Part shown: in pieces, positions 1-7,982 of the stretch
Position numbering within the stretch: the stretch's first letter is position 1
How the letters are laid out: each line of letters opens with the position of its first letter
From: Actinoallomurus purpureus
Lineage (GTDB): Bacteria > Actinomycetota > Actinomycetes > Streptosporangiales > Streptosporangiaceae
Direction of reading: 5' to 3'
Length of the DNA stretch: 64,000 nucleotides
Assembly: GCF_024055795.1 (NCBI RefSeq)
Contig: NZ_JAMXMY010000008.1
Location: 248,001-312,000, forward strand
Translations under genes and position numbers: made by a program
Notes under the pieces: generated by a model
What the model was told of the DNA's origin: nothing
The model's input: the letters and a program-made list of their open reading frames with translations, nothing else
The model's database searches: none

Positions 1-849
1 CGTCGCCGCCCGGGTCGCGTACGCCTCGTCGAGCATCCCGTCGGTGACCCGCTCACCGCGCTCGATGCGCCGCCGGATGCGGGCGCTCATGCGATCCGGG
101 TAGGCCAGCAGGCGGCGATGCGCGCGGTAGCCCTCGCCGAGGATCAGCGTGTTTCCGGCGGACAGGGCCGCTCCCCAGCCGTCGAAGGGCTCGTCGACGA
201 ACGCCAGGCCGGCCGCGCCCAGCGCCGCGTCGACCGCGGCGTCAAAGGCCGGATCGACGGCCACGCCGACCGGACGCAGCCGCCCGACGACGCCACCGGC
301 CCCGTACGAATCCGGCGTGAAACCGGGCTCGATCAGCCGCATGCCCAGCGCGACCGCCGCGACGTCACGGCCGAGCGGCCCCACGGTGTCCAGCGACGGT
401 GCGAACGGGAAGACGCCCTCCAGCGGCACCCGGCCGTGGGTCGTCTTCAGGCCGGCGACTCCGCAGCAGGCCGCCGGGATGCGGACCGATCCGCCCGTGT
501 CGGTGCCGAGCGCGACATCGGCCTCGCCCGTCGCCACGGCCACCGCGGAGCCACCCGACGAACCGCCCGGCACCCGCCGCGGATCCAGCGGGTTCACCGG
601 GACGCCCGTCCAGGGGTTGATGCCGTCGGCGGCCCGGCACAGCTCGGTGAGGTTCGTCTTGCCGACGATGCGGGCCCCCTGCGCGCGGGCGGCGGCGACG
701 CACGCGGCGTCCGCCTCGGCCGGTGCGGCCCGGTCCCCGATGACGGGGCAGCCCGCCGTCGTCGGCAGTCCCGCCACGTCGATGGCGTCCTTGACGGCGA
801 GCCGCGGCCCGTCTCCGGGCGCCTCGATCCGGAGCAGCCACGTCGTCAC
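1..849 (-). CDS. Amidase signature family hydrolase, 3' end cut by window
   Basis: Hydrolyses amide bonds; the substrate cannot be told. The frame reads from a GTG at 849 to the window edge (283 codons), so the C-terminus is missing. The amidase signature triad is visible: Lys20 in AVKDAID, the cis-Ser in GGSSGGS (residues 95-101) and the nucleophile Ser121 in TDTGGSVR, followed by GLKTTHGRVP. Upstream of 849 this frame has no other start codon in the 35 bases read. The start lies unusually close to the catalytic Lys, so this is a short-N-terminus amidase of the AtzF/indoleacetamide-hydrolase type. It faces away from the vapBC pair and follows the ABC-F gene on the same strand. Confidence 0.88.
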   Translation of the reverse strand, partial: MTTWLLRIEAPGDGPRLAVKDAIDVAGLPTTAGCPVIGDRAAPAEADAACVAAARAQGARIVGKTNLTELCRAADGINPWTGVPVNPLDPRRVPGGSSGGSAVAVATGEADVALGTDTGGSVRIPAACCGVAGLKTTHGRVPLEGVFPFAPSLDTVGPLGRDVAAVALGMRLIEPGFTPDSYGAGGVVGRLRPVGVAVDPAFDAAVDAALGAAGLAFVDEPFDGWGAALSAGNTLILGEGYRAHRRLLAYPDRMSARIRRRIERGERVTDGMLDEAYATRAAT

Positions 850-996
850 CGCAGGTCCCGCCCGCTCGCCATCGTCACAGGACCATCTTGCCGTCCCCAC
901 CGCCGATCTGACAGTCCCGTGCGGGGCCGCCTCAGGCCAGTGCGGCGGCGCCTCCGGGCGGTTCCTCGCCTCCGGCGGGCCGCGTACGGTCCGCGC

Positions 997-2730
997 CTAC
1001 GCCTCGTCCGCGAGGACGAGCCACTGCTCCTCGATCTCCTCGCGCTCGGCGCGCACCGCCTTCAACTCCGCGTCGAGTTCGAGCAGCTTCTCGTGGTCGG
1101 TGGCGTGCGTGGCCATCAGCTCGTGCACGTCCGCCTCACGGTCGCCGAGCTTCTCGATCCGGCGTTCCAGCCGGTCGAGCTCCTTCTTGGCCTGCCAGGA
1201 GTTCTTGGCCGGCTTCGGCTCCGCGGCCCGTACGGGCTGTGGTTCCGGCGTCGAACGCCGCCGGCGGTCGAGGTACTCGTCGACTCCTCCGGGCAGCAGC
1301 AACAGACGGCCGTCACCCACCAGGGCCAGGACGCGGTCGCTGACCCGCTCCAGGAAGTACCGGTCGTGGCTGACCAGTACCAGTGAACCCGGCCATCCGT
1401 CGAGCAGGTCCTCCAGCTCGGTCAGCATCTCGATGTCGAGGTCGTTGGTCGGCTCGTCGAGGAAGAGGACGTTCGGCTCTGCCATCAACAGCCGCAGCAG
1501 CTGCAGGCGCCGTCGCTCGCCACCGGACAGGTCGCCCACCGGGGTCCACTGGGCGTCACCACGGAACCCGAACCGCTCCAGCATCTGGCTGGCCGAGAAC
1601 TCACGCTTCCCGATGCTGATGCGGCGTTTGATCTCCTCGACCGACTCGAGGACGCGACGAGCCGGGTCGAGCTCGCCCAGCTCCTGCGACAGGTGCGCGA
1701 GCTGCACGGTCTTGCCTCGGATCACCCGCCCGGCGGACGGCGCGACGGTGCCCTCCAGGAGGCGCAGCAGGGTGGACTTCCCACTGCCGTTGACGCCGAC
1801 GAGGCCGACCCGGTCACCGGGACCGAGCTGCCACGTCAGGTGCTCGAAGAGCGTACGGTCACCGACCCGGACGGTGACGTCCTCGACGTCGTACACGGTC
1901 TTGCCGAGTCGCGAGGTCGCGAACCGGACCAGCTCCACGGCGTCACGGGCCGGCGGCTCGTCGGCGATCAGCGCGTTCGCCGCGTCGACGCGGAACTTCG
2001 GCTTGGTCGAACGCGCCTGCGGGCCCCGGCGGAGCCAGGCCAGCTCCTTGCGGAGGAGGTTCTGCCGCTTCTCCTCGGTGGAGGCGGCGATGCGGGCCCG
2101 CTCGGCCTTGGCCAGGACGTACGCGGAGTAGCCGCCCTCGTACCGGTGCACCTGCCCGTCGGCCACCTCCCACGTGCGCTCGGTCACCGCGTCCAGGAAC
2201 CACCGGTCGTGCGTGACGACGATGAGCGTCCGGTCCTTCAGGTGCCCCGCCAGCCAGGCGATCGCCTCGATGTCGAGATGGTTGGTGGGCTCGTCCAACA
2301 CCAGGAGATCGGTCTCGGGAACGAGCAGCCGGGCCAGCGCCACACGACGCCGCTCACCGCCGGACATCCCCTCGATCGGAGTGTCCACGGAGATGCCGGG
2401 CAGCAGCCCGGCCAGGATCTCGCGGGCCCGCGCATCCCCGGCCCACTCGTGCTCCGCCCGTTCCCCGAGCACGACCGAGCGCACGGTCGCACCTTCGGGG
2501 AACTCATCCCGCTGCGTGAGGAACCCGAGGCGCAGGCCCCGCGTATGCGTGACCCGCCCGCCGTCGGGTGCGACACGGCCGGCGAGCAGGGAGACGAGCG
2601 TGCTCTTCCCCCCGCCGTTGCGGCCGACCACACCGATCCGGTCACCGGCGGACACACCGAGGGAGACATCGTCGAGCAGGGGAACCGGCCCGTACGCCTT
2701 GCCGAGGCCTTCAACATTGATCAGATTCAC
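997..2730 (-). CDS. ABC-F family ATPase (ribosome-associated)
   Basis: Soluble twin-ATPase of the ABC-F family, which act on the ribosome (translation factors or antibiotic-protection proteins) and have no membrane domain. Two nucleotide-binding domains are seen. The first has Walker A GRNGGGKS (36-43), signature MSGGERRR (122-129) and Walker B LLVLDEPTN (142-150). The second has GVNGSGKST, LSGGERRRL and LFLDEPTNDLD. A charged coiled coil (RLERRIEKLGDRE onward) closes the 577-residue protein, as in Uup/TaeA-like members. A longer frame runs back to 2823 but would overlap the vapB start. GTG 2730 directly precedes NLINVEGLGKAYG, which is where the family begins. Whether it protects ribosomes or is a housekeeping factor is not decidable here. 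Confidence 0.93.
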   Translation of the reverse strand: MNLINVEGLGKAYGPVPLLDDVSLGVSAGDRIGVVGRNGGGKSTLVSLLAGRVAPDGGRVTHTRGLRLGFLTQRDEFPEGATVRSVVLGERAEHEWAGDARAREILAGLLPGISVDTPIEGMSGGERRRVALARLLVPETDLLVLDEPTNHLDIEAIAWLAGHLKDRTLIVVTHDRWFLDAVTERTWEVADGQVHRYEGGYSAYVLAKAERARIAASTEEKRQNLLRKELAWLRRGPQARSTKPKFRVDAANALIADEPPARDAVELVRFATSRLGKTVYDVEDVTVRVGDRTLFEHLTWQLGPGDRVGLVGVNGSGKSTLLRLLEGTVAPSAGRVIRGKTVQLAHLSQELGELDPARRVLESVEEIKRRISIGKREFSASQMLERFGFRGDAQWTPVGDLSGGERRRLQLLRLLMAEPNVLFLDEPTNDLDIEMLTELEDLLDGWPGSLVLVSHDRYFLERVSDRVLALVGDGRLLLLPGGVDEYLDRRRRSTPEPQPVRAAEPKPAKNSWQAKKELDRLERRIEKLGDREADVHELMATHATDHEKLLELDAELKAVRAEREEIEEQWLVLADEA

Positions 2731-2810
2731 AACGCCACCAAGGGTAGTGGCTCCTCCAGCACGGCCCGGCGCACTCGCGCCTCGAAACCGTGCGGCCACG
2801 GACCGTATGC

Positions 2811-2828
2811 ATTTAGAATGCATGCATG
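2811..2828 (+). promoter_or_regulatory. Candidate leaderless promoter and operator of vapBC
   Basis: A TAGAAT -10-like hexamer (2814-2819) ends six bases before the vapB ATG at 2826, so transcription would begin at or within a base or two of the start codon, giving a leaderless mRNA. No Shine-Dalgarno sequence is present. The hexamer lies between two ATGCAT palindromes (one just before it, one at 2818-2823 running on into GCATG). Such repeats are typical of operators bound by ribbon-helix-helix antitoxins. No clear -35 is seen. Confidence 0.5.
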
Positions 2829-3086
2829 AGCGTCGCTCTTCAGATCCGTGATGTTCCCGAGGACGTCCGAGATCTCCTCACCGAGATGGCTCGGATGCGG
2901 GGGCAGTCACTGCAGGCCTACCTGCTGCAGCTGATCAAGGCAGAGGCCCGCAGGTCACGCAATGCGGCCATGCTCGCCCGCTTCGAGGGCCGCGACGACG
3001 GATACGCGGCGTCACCCGGGGAGGCCGCCGCAGACGTCGCAGACATGCGTGTGGCGCGCGAGGCACGTCTGACGGACAAAGCGTGA
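2826..3086 (+). CDS. vapB: Ribbon-helix-helix antitoxin (VapB/FitA type)
   Basis: DNA-binding antitoxin expected to neutralise the PIN nuclease encoded next to it and to repress the pair. The 86-residue protein starts with a short beta strand (VALQIRDV) followed by two helices (PEDVRDLLTEMARMRG and SLQAYLLQLIKAEARR), the ribbon-helix-helix fold. The C-terminal half is charged and probably wraps the toxin. Its stop codon overlaps the vapC GTG by four bases, so the two are translationally coupled. The mRNA appears leaderless (see the promoter entry). Confidence 0.88.
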   Translation: MSVALQIRDVPEDVRDLLTEMARMRGQSLQAYLLQLIKAEARRSRNAAMLARFEGRDDGYAASPGEAAADVADMRVAREARLTDKA

Positions 3087-3481
3087 TCGTCATCGACGCG
3101 TCTGTCCTGATCGACGCCCTTACCGCGGACGGCCCCGAAGGGCAGGCGGCCCGCAAAGCAGCGAACGTCGACTCCAGCTGGGCGGCACCGGCTCATCTGA
3201 TCACAGAAGTGAGCTCTGGGATCCGAGGACGGCTGCTCGGTTCCAAGATCAGCCGTCCCCGCGCGGAGGAAGCGATCAGAGTGCTCGCCGAGCTCGAGAT
3301 CGAACTTGCTGACGTACGAACGCTCCTTCCCCGCATCTGGGAACTACGGGGAAATCTGACCACGTATGACGCGGCCTATGTAGCGCTCGCGGAAACATAC
3401 GACTGCCCCCTGATCACTCAGGACGCCCGACTCTCCAACGCGCCCGGGGCTCGTTGCGAGATTCAGGTCGTCGGCGCCTGA
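3083..3481 (+). CDS. vapC: PIN-domain ribonuclease toxin (VapC)
   Basis: A 132-residue PIN domain nuclease; VapC toxins cleave tRNA or rRNA when freed from antitoxin. The four acidic metal-binding positions are present: Asp5 in MIVIDASVLI, Glu42 in ITEVSSG, Asp96 in TYDAAYVALA and Asp114 in ITQDARL. The gene begins at GTG 3083 inside the antitoxin stop codon. No catalytic residue is missing, so the pair should be active. The RNA target cannot be deduced. Confidence 0.92.
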   Translation: MIVIDASVLIDALTADGPEGQAARKAANVDSSWAAPAHLITEVSSGIRGRLLGSKISRPRAEEAIRVLAELEIELADVRTLLPRIWELRGNLTTYDAAYVALAETYDCPLITQDARLSNAPGARCEIQVVGA

Positions 3482-3552
3482 CTCACAAGGCTCAGGGGCC
3501 GCTCTACTCGCGAAGGGCGCCCTGCCCCAGCCGCTGATCACTGGCGCCCCGC

Positions 3553-4668
3553 TCAGCGCCGTTGGTGCAGCCGGTACAGCAAGGTCTGTGGCCCGGCGAG
3601 GACGGCCGCCAGGGTGCTGTCGCGGGTGAAGGCGACCTGCCAGCCGTGGATGTAACTGTCACTGCGGTACGGCGGGGCGATCTCCTTGCCGGTCACCAGG
3701 TCCACCCACTGGACGTCTTGTCCGGAGGTCGCGACCACCGTTCGACCATCGGGGCTGAGACCGGCCACACCCCATCCGGGGAATGAGCCGGCGCCCGGCA
3801 CGGCCGACAGGGAGGTGGAGCGCTCGCCCGCGGCGATGTCCCAGATCCCGCCGCCATCATCAATGGCCAGCGGGCGGCCGGCGGGATCGAAACTCAGCCC
3901 CACGACCTGGGCCGACTCGCCCTGCCTGCTGTGGGGGATGACGAACGTATGCGACCGGGTCCGATCCGGCACCCGCCACAGCTGCATGGTGAGCTGGTCG
4001 TCTTCACCGCCGCCGCAGGCCAGGGTCGTTCCGTCGGGGCTGAAGGCGGCGAAGTCGGTGCGGTCAGCGACGCGCAGCGTGGCGATTCTGCGGCGGTGGG
4101 CCATCTCCCAGAGCCAGAGGCGGTTATCTCCACTCGCGACGGCCAAGAGGCGCCCGTCGGGACTGAAGGTGACCCAGCCGCTGCCGGGGAGATCGGTTCG
4201 ATGGCCGGTGGCCAGGTCCCACAGATGGGTGGGAGGGCGCGTGTCGGCACCGCTGCCGCAGGTCAGCGTTCGGCCGTCGGGGCTGAACGCGAGGCACACG
4301 ATCATCCAGCTGCCCTGGAACGTCCGCACCTCGTTACGGCTCCCGACGTCCCACAGGCGGACGGTCCCCGAGTCGTACCCGACCGCGAGAGTCCGGCCGT
4401 CCGGGCTGAACGCCACGGCTTTCGCCAGGTCCTGGTCCGTCGTGTCACCGAACCCGGCGGTGGGAGGGGACAGCGCCGCAACGAGGCTCACCGCTGCGCC
4501 GGCGCGATGTTTCGCGGGGTGACGCCGTCCTCGGAGCAACAATGCCGCGGTCGACCCACCGGCGAGGGAGAGGGCCGCCGCTCCCCCAAGGATCAGCGCA
4601 CTCCGCCGGCTTGGGGTCCGGGCGGTCGAGGCCGACTCGCCCCCCGACAATCCGGGTGGGGTGACCAA
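3553..4668 (-). CDS. Membrane-anchored WD40 repeat protein
   Basis: A 371-residue protein with a short cytoplasmic N-terminus, an Arg-Arg pair and a single hydrophobic segment (about residues 24-45), then an extracytoplasmic WD40 propeller. Repeats carrying FSPDGRTLA and LWD/LWE are visible from about residue 88. In actinobacteria such propellers often form the outer part of Ser/Thr kinases; here there is no kinase domain and a stop codon lies just upstream, so this may be an uncoupled sensor half. A TTG start at 4668 is preceded by GGAAGG nine bases away. A degenerate copy of residues about 165-365 lies at 7983-8568. Function is probably protein binding; the partner is unknown. Confidence 0.75.
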   Translation of the reverse strand: MVTPPGLSGGESASTARTPSRRSALILGGAAALSLAGGSTAALLLRGRRHPAKHRAGAAVSLVAALSPPTAGFGDTTDQDLAKAVAFSPDGRTLAVGYDSGTVRLWDVGSRNEVRTFQGSWMIVCLAFSPDGRTLTCGSGADTRPPTHLWDLATGHRTDLPGSGWVTFSPDGRLLAVASGDNRLWLWEMAHRRRIATLRVADRTDFAAFSPDGTTLACGGGEDDQLTMQLWRVPDRTRSHTFVIPHSRQGESAQVVGLSFDPAGRPLAIDDGGGIWDIAAGERSTSLSAVPGAGSFPGWGVAGLSPDGRTVVATSGQDVQWVDLVTGKEIAPPYRSDSYIHGWQVAFTRDSTLAAVLAGPQTLLYRLHQRR

Positions 4669-4908
4669 TCGCTCATTCCTTCCCAGCGCTCAAGGTGGGC
4701 GATCGTGGCGCGCAGGTCCTTTTCTACCGGAACGACACCTGCGGTGCCGACAGCGGCAGTCAGAGGAGCGTGACGCCGAGGAGGGGACCGGCGGCAGGGG
4801 CGTACGGTCGCGAATCTGCCCGATTCGTTCGGGGCTGCGGCGATAGCGCCGCAAGACTCAGTCGCTCAGCATCCATCCCGCGAGATCGCCTCCAACCCGA
4901 CCAGCGTG

Positions 4909-5355
4909 TTATCCAGCCAGGCCACGAGGTAGCTGCCCATGCCCTGCTGCCGGTTGGTCGAAGAAAACGAATTCGGCGCGTACGGTCTTGCCGGTCGCGG
5001 TGGGGTGGATGGTGACGCGGGTGAGTTCTTCAGCGATCCACAGCCCGAAGTGGCCGACCTCGCCGGGGAGGTCCTGGACTGGCAGGTCAGGGGAAGCATC
5101 GGCGACGTCGAGGATGACGGTGGGCTCGGGCTCGGTCCGGACCGTGACGGTGAGGGTGACCGGGGCGTCTCCGTGGGCGATGGCGTTGGTGACCAGTTCG
5201 CTGGTGACGAGGATGGCGTCCTCGATCAGGTCGGTGTCCCAGCCGATCAGGACGGTGCCGACCAGGGCGCGAGCGGTGACGACGGCGGCGGGGTCCTCGT
5301 CCAGACGGCAGGTCCACTGCCGCTGCGGGGCCTGGGCGTCGTTCTCGGCGAACAT
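4909..5355 (-). CDS. Anti-sigma-factor-like ATP-binding protein (RsbW/HATPase_c_2)
   Basis: A 148-residue protein with a GHKL/HATPase_c_2 fold of the anti-sigma serine kinase type. The N box LVTSELVTNAIAHG and the G1-like DVADASPDLP are present, and the C-terminal part has GLWIAEELTRV. Actinobacterial genomes hold dozens of these, usually beside XRE/DUF397 genes, and their partners are mostly unknown. A GGAGGT six bases before the ATG sets the start. It is probably co-transcribed with the 101-residue gene 59 bases upstream on the same strand. Confidence 0.85.
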   Translation of the reverse strand: MFAENDAQAPQRQWTCRLDEDPAAVVTARALVGTVLIGWDTDLIEDAILVTSELVTNAIAHGDAPVTLTVTVRTEPEPTVILDVADASPDLPVQDLPGEVGHFGLWIAEELTRVTIHPTATGKTVRAEFVFFDQPAAGHGQLPRGLAG

Positions 5356-5414
5356 GACGTGACCTCCATGACGTGAAGGCCATAACGGCCGGGCCGGCCG
5401 CTACAGCGGGGGTG

Positions 5415-5720
5415 TCAACGGCTCGGACAGCCGAGAACCTGGATGATGCGGGCGGCCGCGATGTCAGGGTTCTCGACGTGGGCGATGCGGGTGCCGAAGG
5501 ACCAGCGGAACCACCACAGCCCCGCCTGGTCGGGGCCTACGGTGATGTCGTCGTTCAACGGCGGAGCGGACGGGTTCACCACCCGCACTAACCCGGCCCC
5601 TCCTGGCGAGGCGATGACCCGCGCGTACCACCCGGCCCCTCGCAGCCGCTCCGCGAGCCCTTCCAAGTGGTGGATACCGTCGCCGGAGATCTCTGTATCG
5701 ATGTGTGTTGATGCGGCCAT
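5415..5720 (-). CDS. Conserved hypothetical protein, 101 aa
   Basis: A small soluble protein without signal peptide or membrane segment. It reads as one alpha/beta domain: a helix with HLEGLAERLRGAG, strands ARVIAS and LVRVVNPSAP, then WWFRWSFGTRIAHV. Proteins of this look accompany XRE/anti-sigma ATPase sets in Streptomyces and relatives; no function is known to me. GGAGGAG lies nine bases before the ATG at 5720. It is divergent from the XRE gene at 6022 and heads a two-gene unit with the anti-sigma-like ATPase. Confidence 0.65.
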   Translation of the reverse strand: MAASTHIDTEISGDGIHHLEGLAERLRGAGWYARVIASPGGAGLVRVVNPSAPPLNDDITVGPDQAGLWWFRWSFGTRIAHVENPDIAAARIIQVLGCPSR

Positions 5721-6021
5721 GGGCGTTCACTCCTCCAAGAAACTGCCTCGCGAATCCGAATCTTTCTCAATAGCAACCGACATCCGACAGGGGCATATGT
5801 CCCGTCATTTACTCTCGGCGGATATCTAGGTATGGATGTACGATTTGCTACCTTGATCAGCCATGCAGATCGCGAACTTCTCCGCACCAAGCTTCCCCGT
5901 CATAGTGGAGACGGAACCCCCGATTCGCAACCTCCACATCAGATCCTATCCGGTTAGGACAGGAAAGTAATACTGTGTTCCGTCGCTATGATTCTGACCG
6001 CCAGCCGAGAGAGGGAGCGTT
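5721..6021. other. Divergent intergenic region between the 101-aa gene and the XRE gene
   Basis: This 301-base stretch has no supported gene and is richer in A+T than its surroundings. It must hold the promoters of both flanking units. A TATGAT at 5987-5992 is a possible -10 for the XRE gene, about 30 bases before its ATG; no convincing -35 is paired with it. GAGGGAG four bases before the ATG at 6022 is the ribosome binding site. Confidence 0.45.
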
Positions 6022-6876
6022 ATGGGCCGGACCACCGATCCCACCGTCTGTCGCAGACGCCTCGCCCGCTTGCTTCGCCAGCTTCGCGAACAGATAGGGA
6101 TGACAGCCGAGGAGGCCGGCAAGCAACTGGAGTGGTCTAAGGGGAAGATCAGCCGAATCGAGAGCGGCCAGTTCAAGCTGCTTCGTCTTGCCGATGTCCG
6201 GAGCGCTCTGGATCTCTACGGTGTCACAGAGAAAACGGACCCCGCGAAGCGGAGGGCCATACTCGAGCTCGCACGCCAGGCCCGCCAGAAAGGTTGGTGG
6301 GAACAGTGGTCGGACATCTTGAAGGACTCGTATCCGGGGTTCGAGGCTGAAGCCGTACGGATCGCCACGTGGCACCCGCTCGTGCTCCCCGGGCTCTTTC
6401 AGACTACGGACTACGCGGGGGCGCTGATCCGGGCAGCCGGCATCTGTGACGAACGAGAGATCGAACGCCGCGTCGAGCTACGCCTGAGCCGTCAGCGGCT
6501 ACTCACCGAGCCGAATATGCCGCAGATCGCGAGTGTCATCGGAGAGGAGGCGCTTCTGCGGCCGTGGGGAACGCCTGCGGCCCGCCTCACTCAGATCCAG
6601 CGACTCGTCGACGCAGATGCGCTCGACAACGTCGCCGTTCAAATAGTGCCGGTCGATAGCGGGCTGCACGGCGGGCTCGGCGGCTCGTTCGTCATTTTAA
6701 ACTTCACCGAGGACCCGTCTATCGTCTACCTTGAGACAGGAAATCAGGGGCTTTATCTAGAGAGACAAGAAGATATTCAACACTACACGAGCCTGTTCCG
6801 CCGCTTGACAGCAACCGCTCTGTCGGCGGATGATTCCCATGCTTACCTTCAGGACCTGGCGAGACGAATAGGGTGA
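6022..6876 (+). CDS. XRE-family regulator with DUF5753 domain
   Basis: A 284-residue regulator. Residues about 10-65 form a Cro/C1 helix-turn-helix (RLLRQLREQIGMTAEEAGK, then WSKGKISRIESG). The rest is the DUF5753 domain marked by PLVLPGLFQTTDYAGALI and FVILNF. This architecture (Scr1/BldB-system type) works with a small DUF397 partner that sequesters the regulator. Here the partner gene starts six bases after the stop, but is truncated. Codon use is less GC-biased than in the housekeeping genes. Confidence 0.92.
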   Translation: MGRTTDPTVCRRRLARLLRQLREQIGMTAEEAGKQLEWSKGKISRIESGQFKLLRLADVRSALDLYGVTEKTDPAKRRAILELARQARQKGWWEQWSDILKDSYPGFEAEAVRIATWHPLVLPGLFQTTDYAGALIRAAGICDEREIERRVELRLSRQRLLTEPNMPQIASVIGEEALLRPWGTPAARLTQIQRLVDADALDNVAVQIVPVDSGLHGGLGGSFVILNFTEDPSIVYLETGNQGLYLERQEDIQHYTSLFRRLTATALSADDSHAYLQDLARRIG

Positions 6877-6881
6877 TCTTC

Positions 6882-7019
6882 ATGAGTACTCGAATCCACC
6901 GAATCGACAACGCCGAATGGCGCAAGTCAACGCACAGTCAGCCACAGGGAAGCGAGTGCGTTGAAGTATCAGTGCTCGCGCCGGTCGATAGCCAACGGGC
7001 CGACGTCATCTCGAAGTAG
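6882..7019 (+). CDS. Short DUF397 protein, C-terminally truncated
   Basis: A 45-residue frame directly behind the XRE/DUF5753 gene. It carries the first half of DUF397: EWRKSTHSQ followed by ECVEVSVL. Family members continue with a VRDSKDP...LxFxxxEWxxF block of about 25-30 residues; here the frame stops at ISK after a divergent VDSQRAD. The IS1380-like remnant begins within about 30 bases of the stop, so the 3' half may have been lost in the same rearrangement. It could still bind the regulator or be a pseudogene. Confidence 0.7.
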   Translation: MSTRIHRIDNAEWRKSTHSQPQGSECVEVSVLAPVDSQRADVISK

Positions 7020-7049
7020 ATGAATGAGGGTACCTACATTCTTCCCTCA

Positions 7050-7535
7050 TCAGGAAATAGACCAACCGATCTGTGCGCCCTGCTTGCCTCGGCCAACAGA
7101 CACTTGCGGGTGGAGTCGATGTCGATCAAGGCGACCTGATTCGCACCGGGGCAACAGCGGAAGGTACGCGGCCAGCCCGCGCAAGAACCTGCCGTGCACC
7201 GCGTGCAGCTGCGGCTGGTGCCTATGGGTGAACGAGCGTAGGAACGTGCCCAACGTCGAGGGAGCTCGGATCTGGTCGAAGCCCACCGACACCGCACCGT
7301 CGGTCGGCAGCTTCGACGTTGTCGGCTCCGGTGGACATGCCGCCACCAGCGACATCACCTTCCACCCGGGTTGGCCCCGCCACCATCACCTACACCGGTG
7401 ATACGCACCGCCTACTCCGTCAGCTCCACCGACTCGGCCAAGCAAACAACCGGCACCAGACCGGAATCGCCGATCAGGCTCGGCTCATCGAAGACGGCAG
7501 CCACCGCCGATGCGGCATGAGAGGATCGCGCTTAC
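7050..7535 (-). mobile_element. Decayed IS1380-type transposase, N-terminal third
   Basis: Homology to IS1380-family transposases is readable in successive minus-strand frames. VFDEPSLIGDSGLVPVVCLAE (about 7500-7430) runs into an in-frame TAG. After a frameshift come GFDQIRAPSTLGTFLRSFTH and LRGLAAYLPLLP (about 7290-7170). After a second come GANQVALIDIDSTRK, and after a third VGRGKQGAQIGW ending near 7050. The catalytic remainder and the terminal repeats are not visible, so the element is dead and truncated. It separates the XRE/DUF397 pair from the type VII-like operon. Confidence 0.82.
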
Positions 7536-7626
7536 GGATACCTGGTTGTATTTGTGTTGCTGGACAAATATTACGTCTGCAATCAAGTAGAGAAGTTCAC
7601 GCCCGTTAATTACTGGACCCATCCCA

Positions 7627-7956
7627 TCAGTCCTCTGTTCCTACCTCAGACCGTTGTCCCTTCCTGAAGAAATAGACAACGAAGATCGTTGCAGTAGCAC
7701 CCGGAATTGGCGCAAAATGGAGGATTGAATGGATCACAATGCCCAACATGAAGCAGCAGACCATCGTTGCCCATAGGGCTCCAACAACTAGCCGGAACGA
7801 AGTTGGCATAGCTCGCCGGGCCAGACTCCAGTTACCGGTACCGAAAAGCGCAATCACAGGACCAACCGAGAGGAAAGCGCCGATAATCGAATATAGAATG
7901 CCAAGAAGTGTATATCCGATAAGGAAATCCCGCGATGCAATGCTATGGACACTCAT
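7627..7956 (-). CDS. Small membrane protein, candidate immunity protein (paralog 2)
   Basis: A 109-residue protein with about three hydrophobic segments (around 13-40, 57-78 and 80-97) and a basic/acidic C-terminus. GAGG seven bases before the ATG supports the start. Its middle (MPTSFRLVVGALWA followed by a hydrophobic helix) parallels the 101-residue protein at 8685-8990 (APPGYRRVMGLLLCA), and both share the same order of segments. I infer the two are divergent paralogs. Being the last genes of the type VII-like operon, they may protect against the glycine-zipper protein. No family name is recognised. Confidence 0.6.
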   Translation of the reverse strand: MSVHSIASRDFLIGYTLLGILYSIIGAFLSVGPVIALFGTGNWSLARRAMPTSFRLVVGALWATMVCCFMLGIVIHSILHFAPIPGATATIFVVYFFRKGQRSEVGTED

Positions 7957-7982
7957 CGCATAACCTCAGTCAAAGATTGCTC

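Noticed and set aside
149-2131. A 660-codon plus-strand frame
   Set aside because: It lies across the amidase and ABC-F genes on the other strand and is Ser/Arg/Pro-rich noise without motifs.
3086-3090. Possible frameshift between vapB and vapC
   Set aside because: The 4-base overlap is the normal coupling of such pairs, and both proteins are complete.
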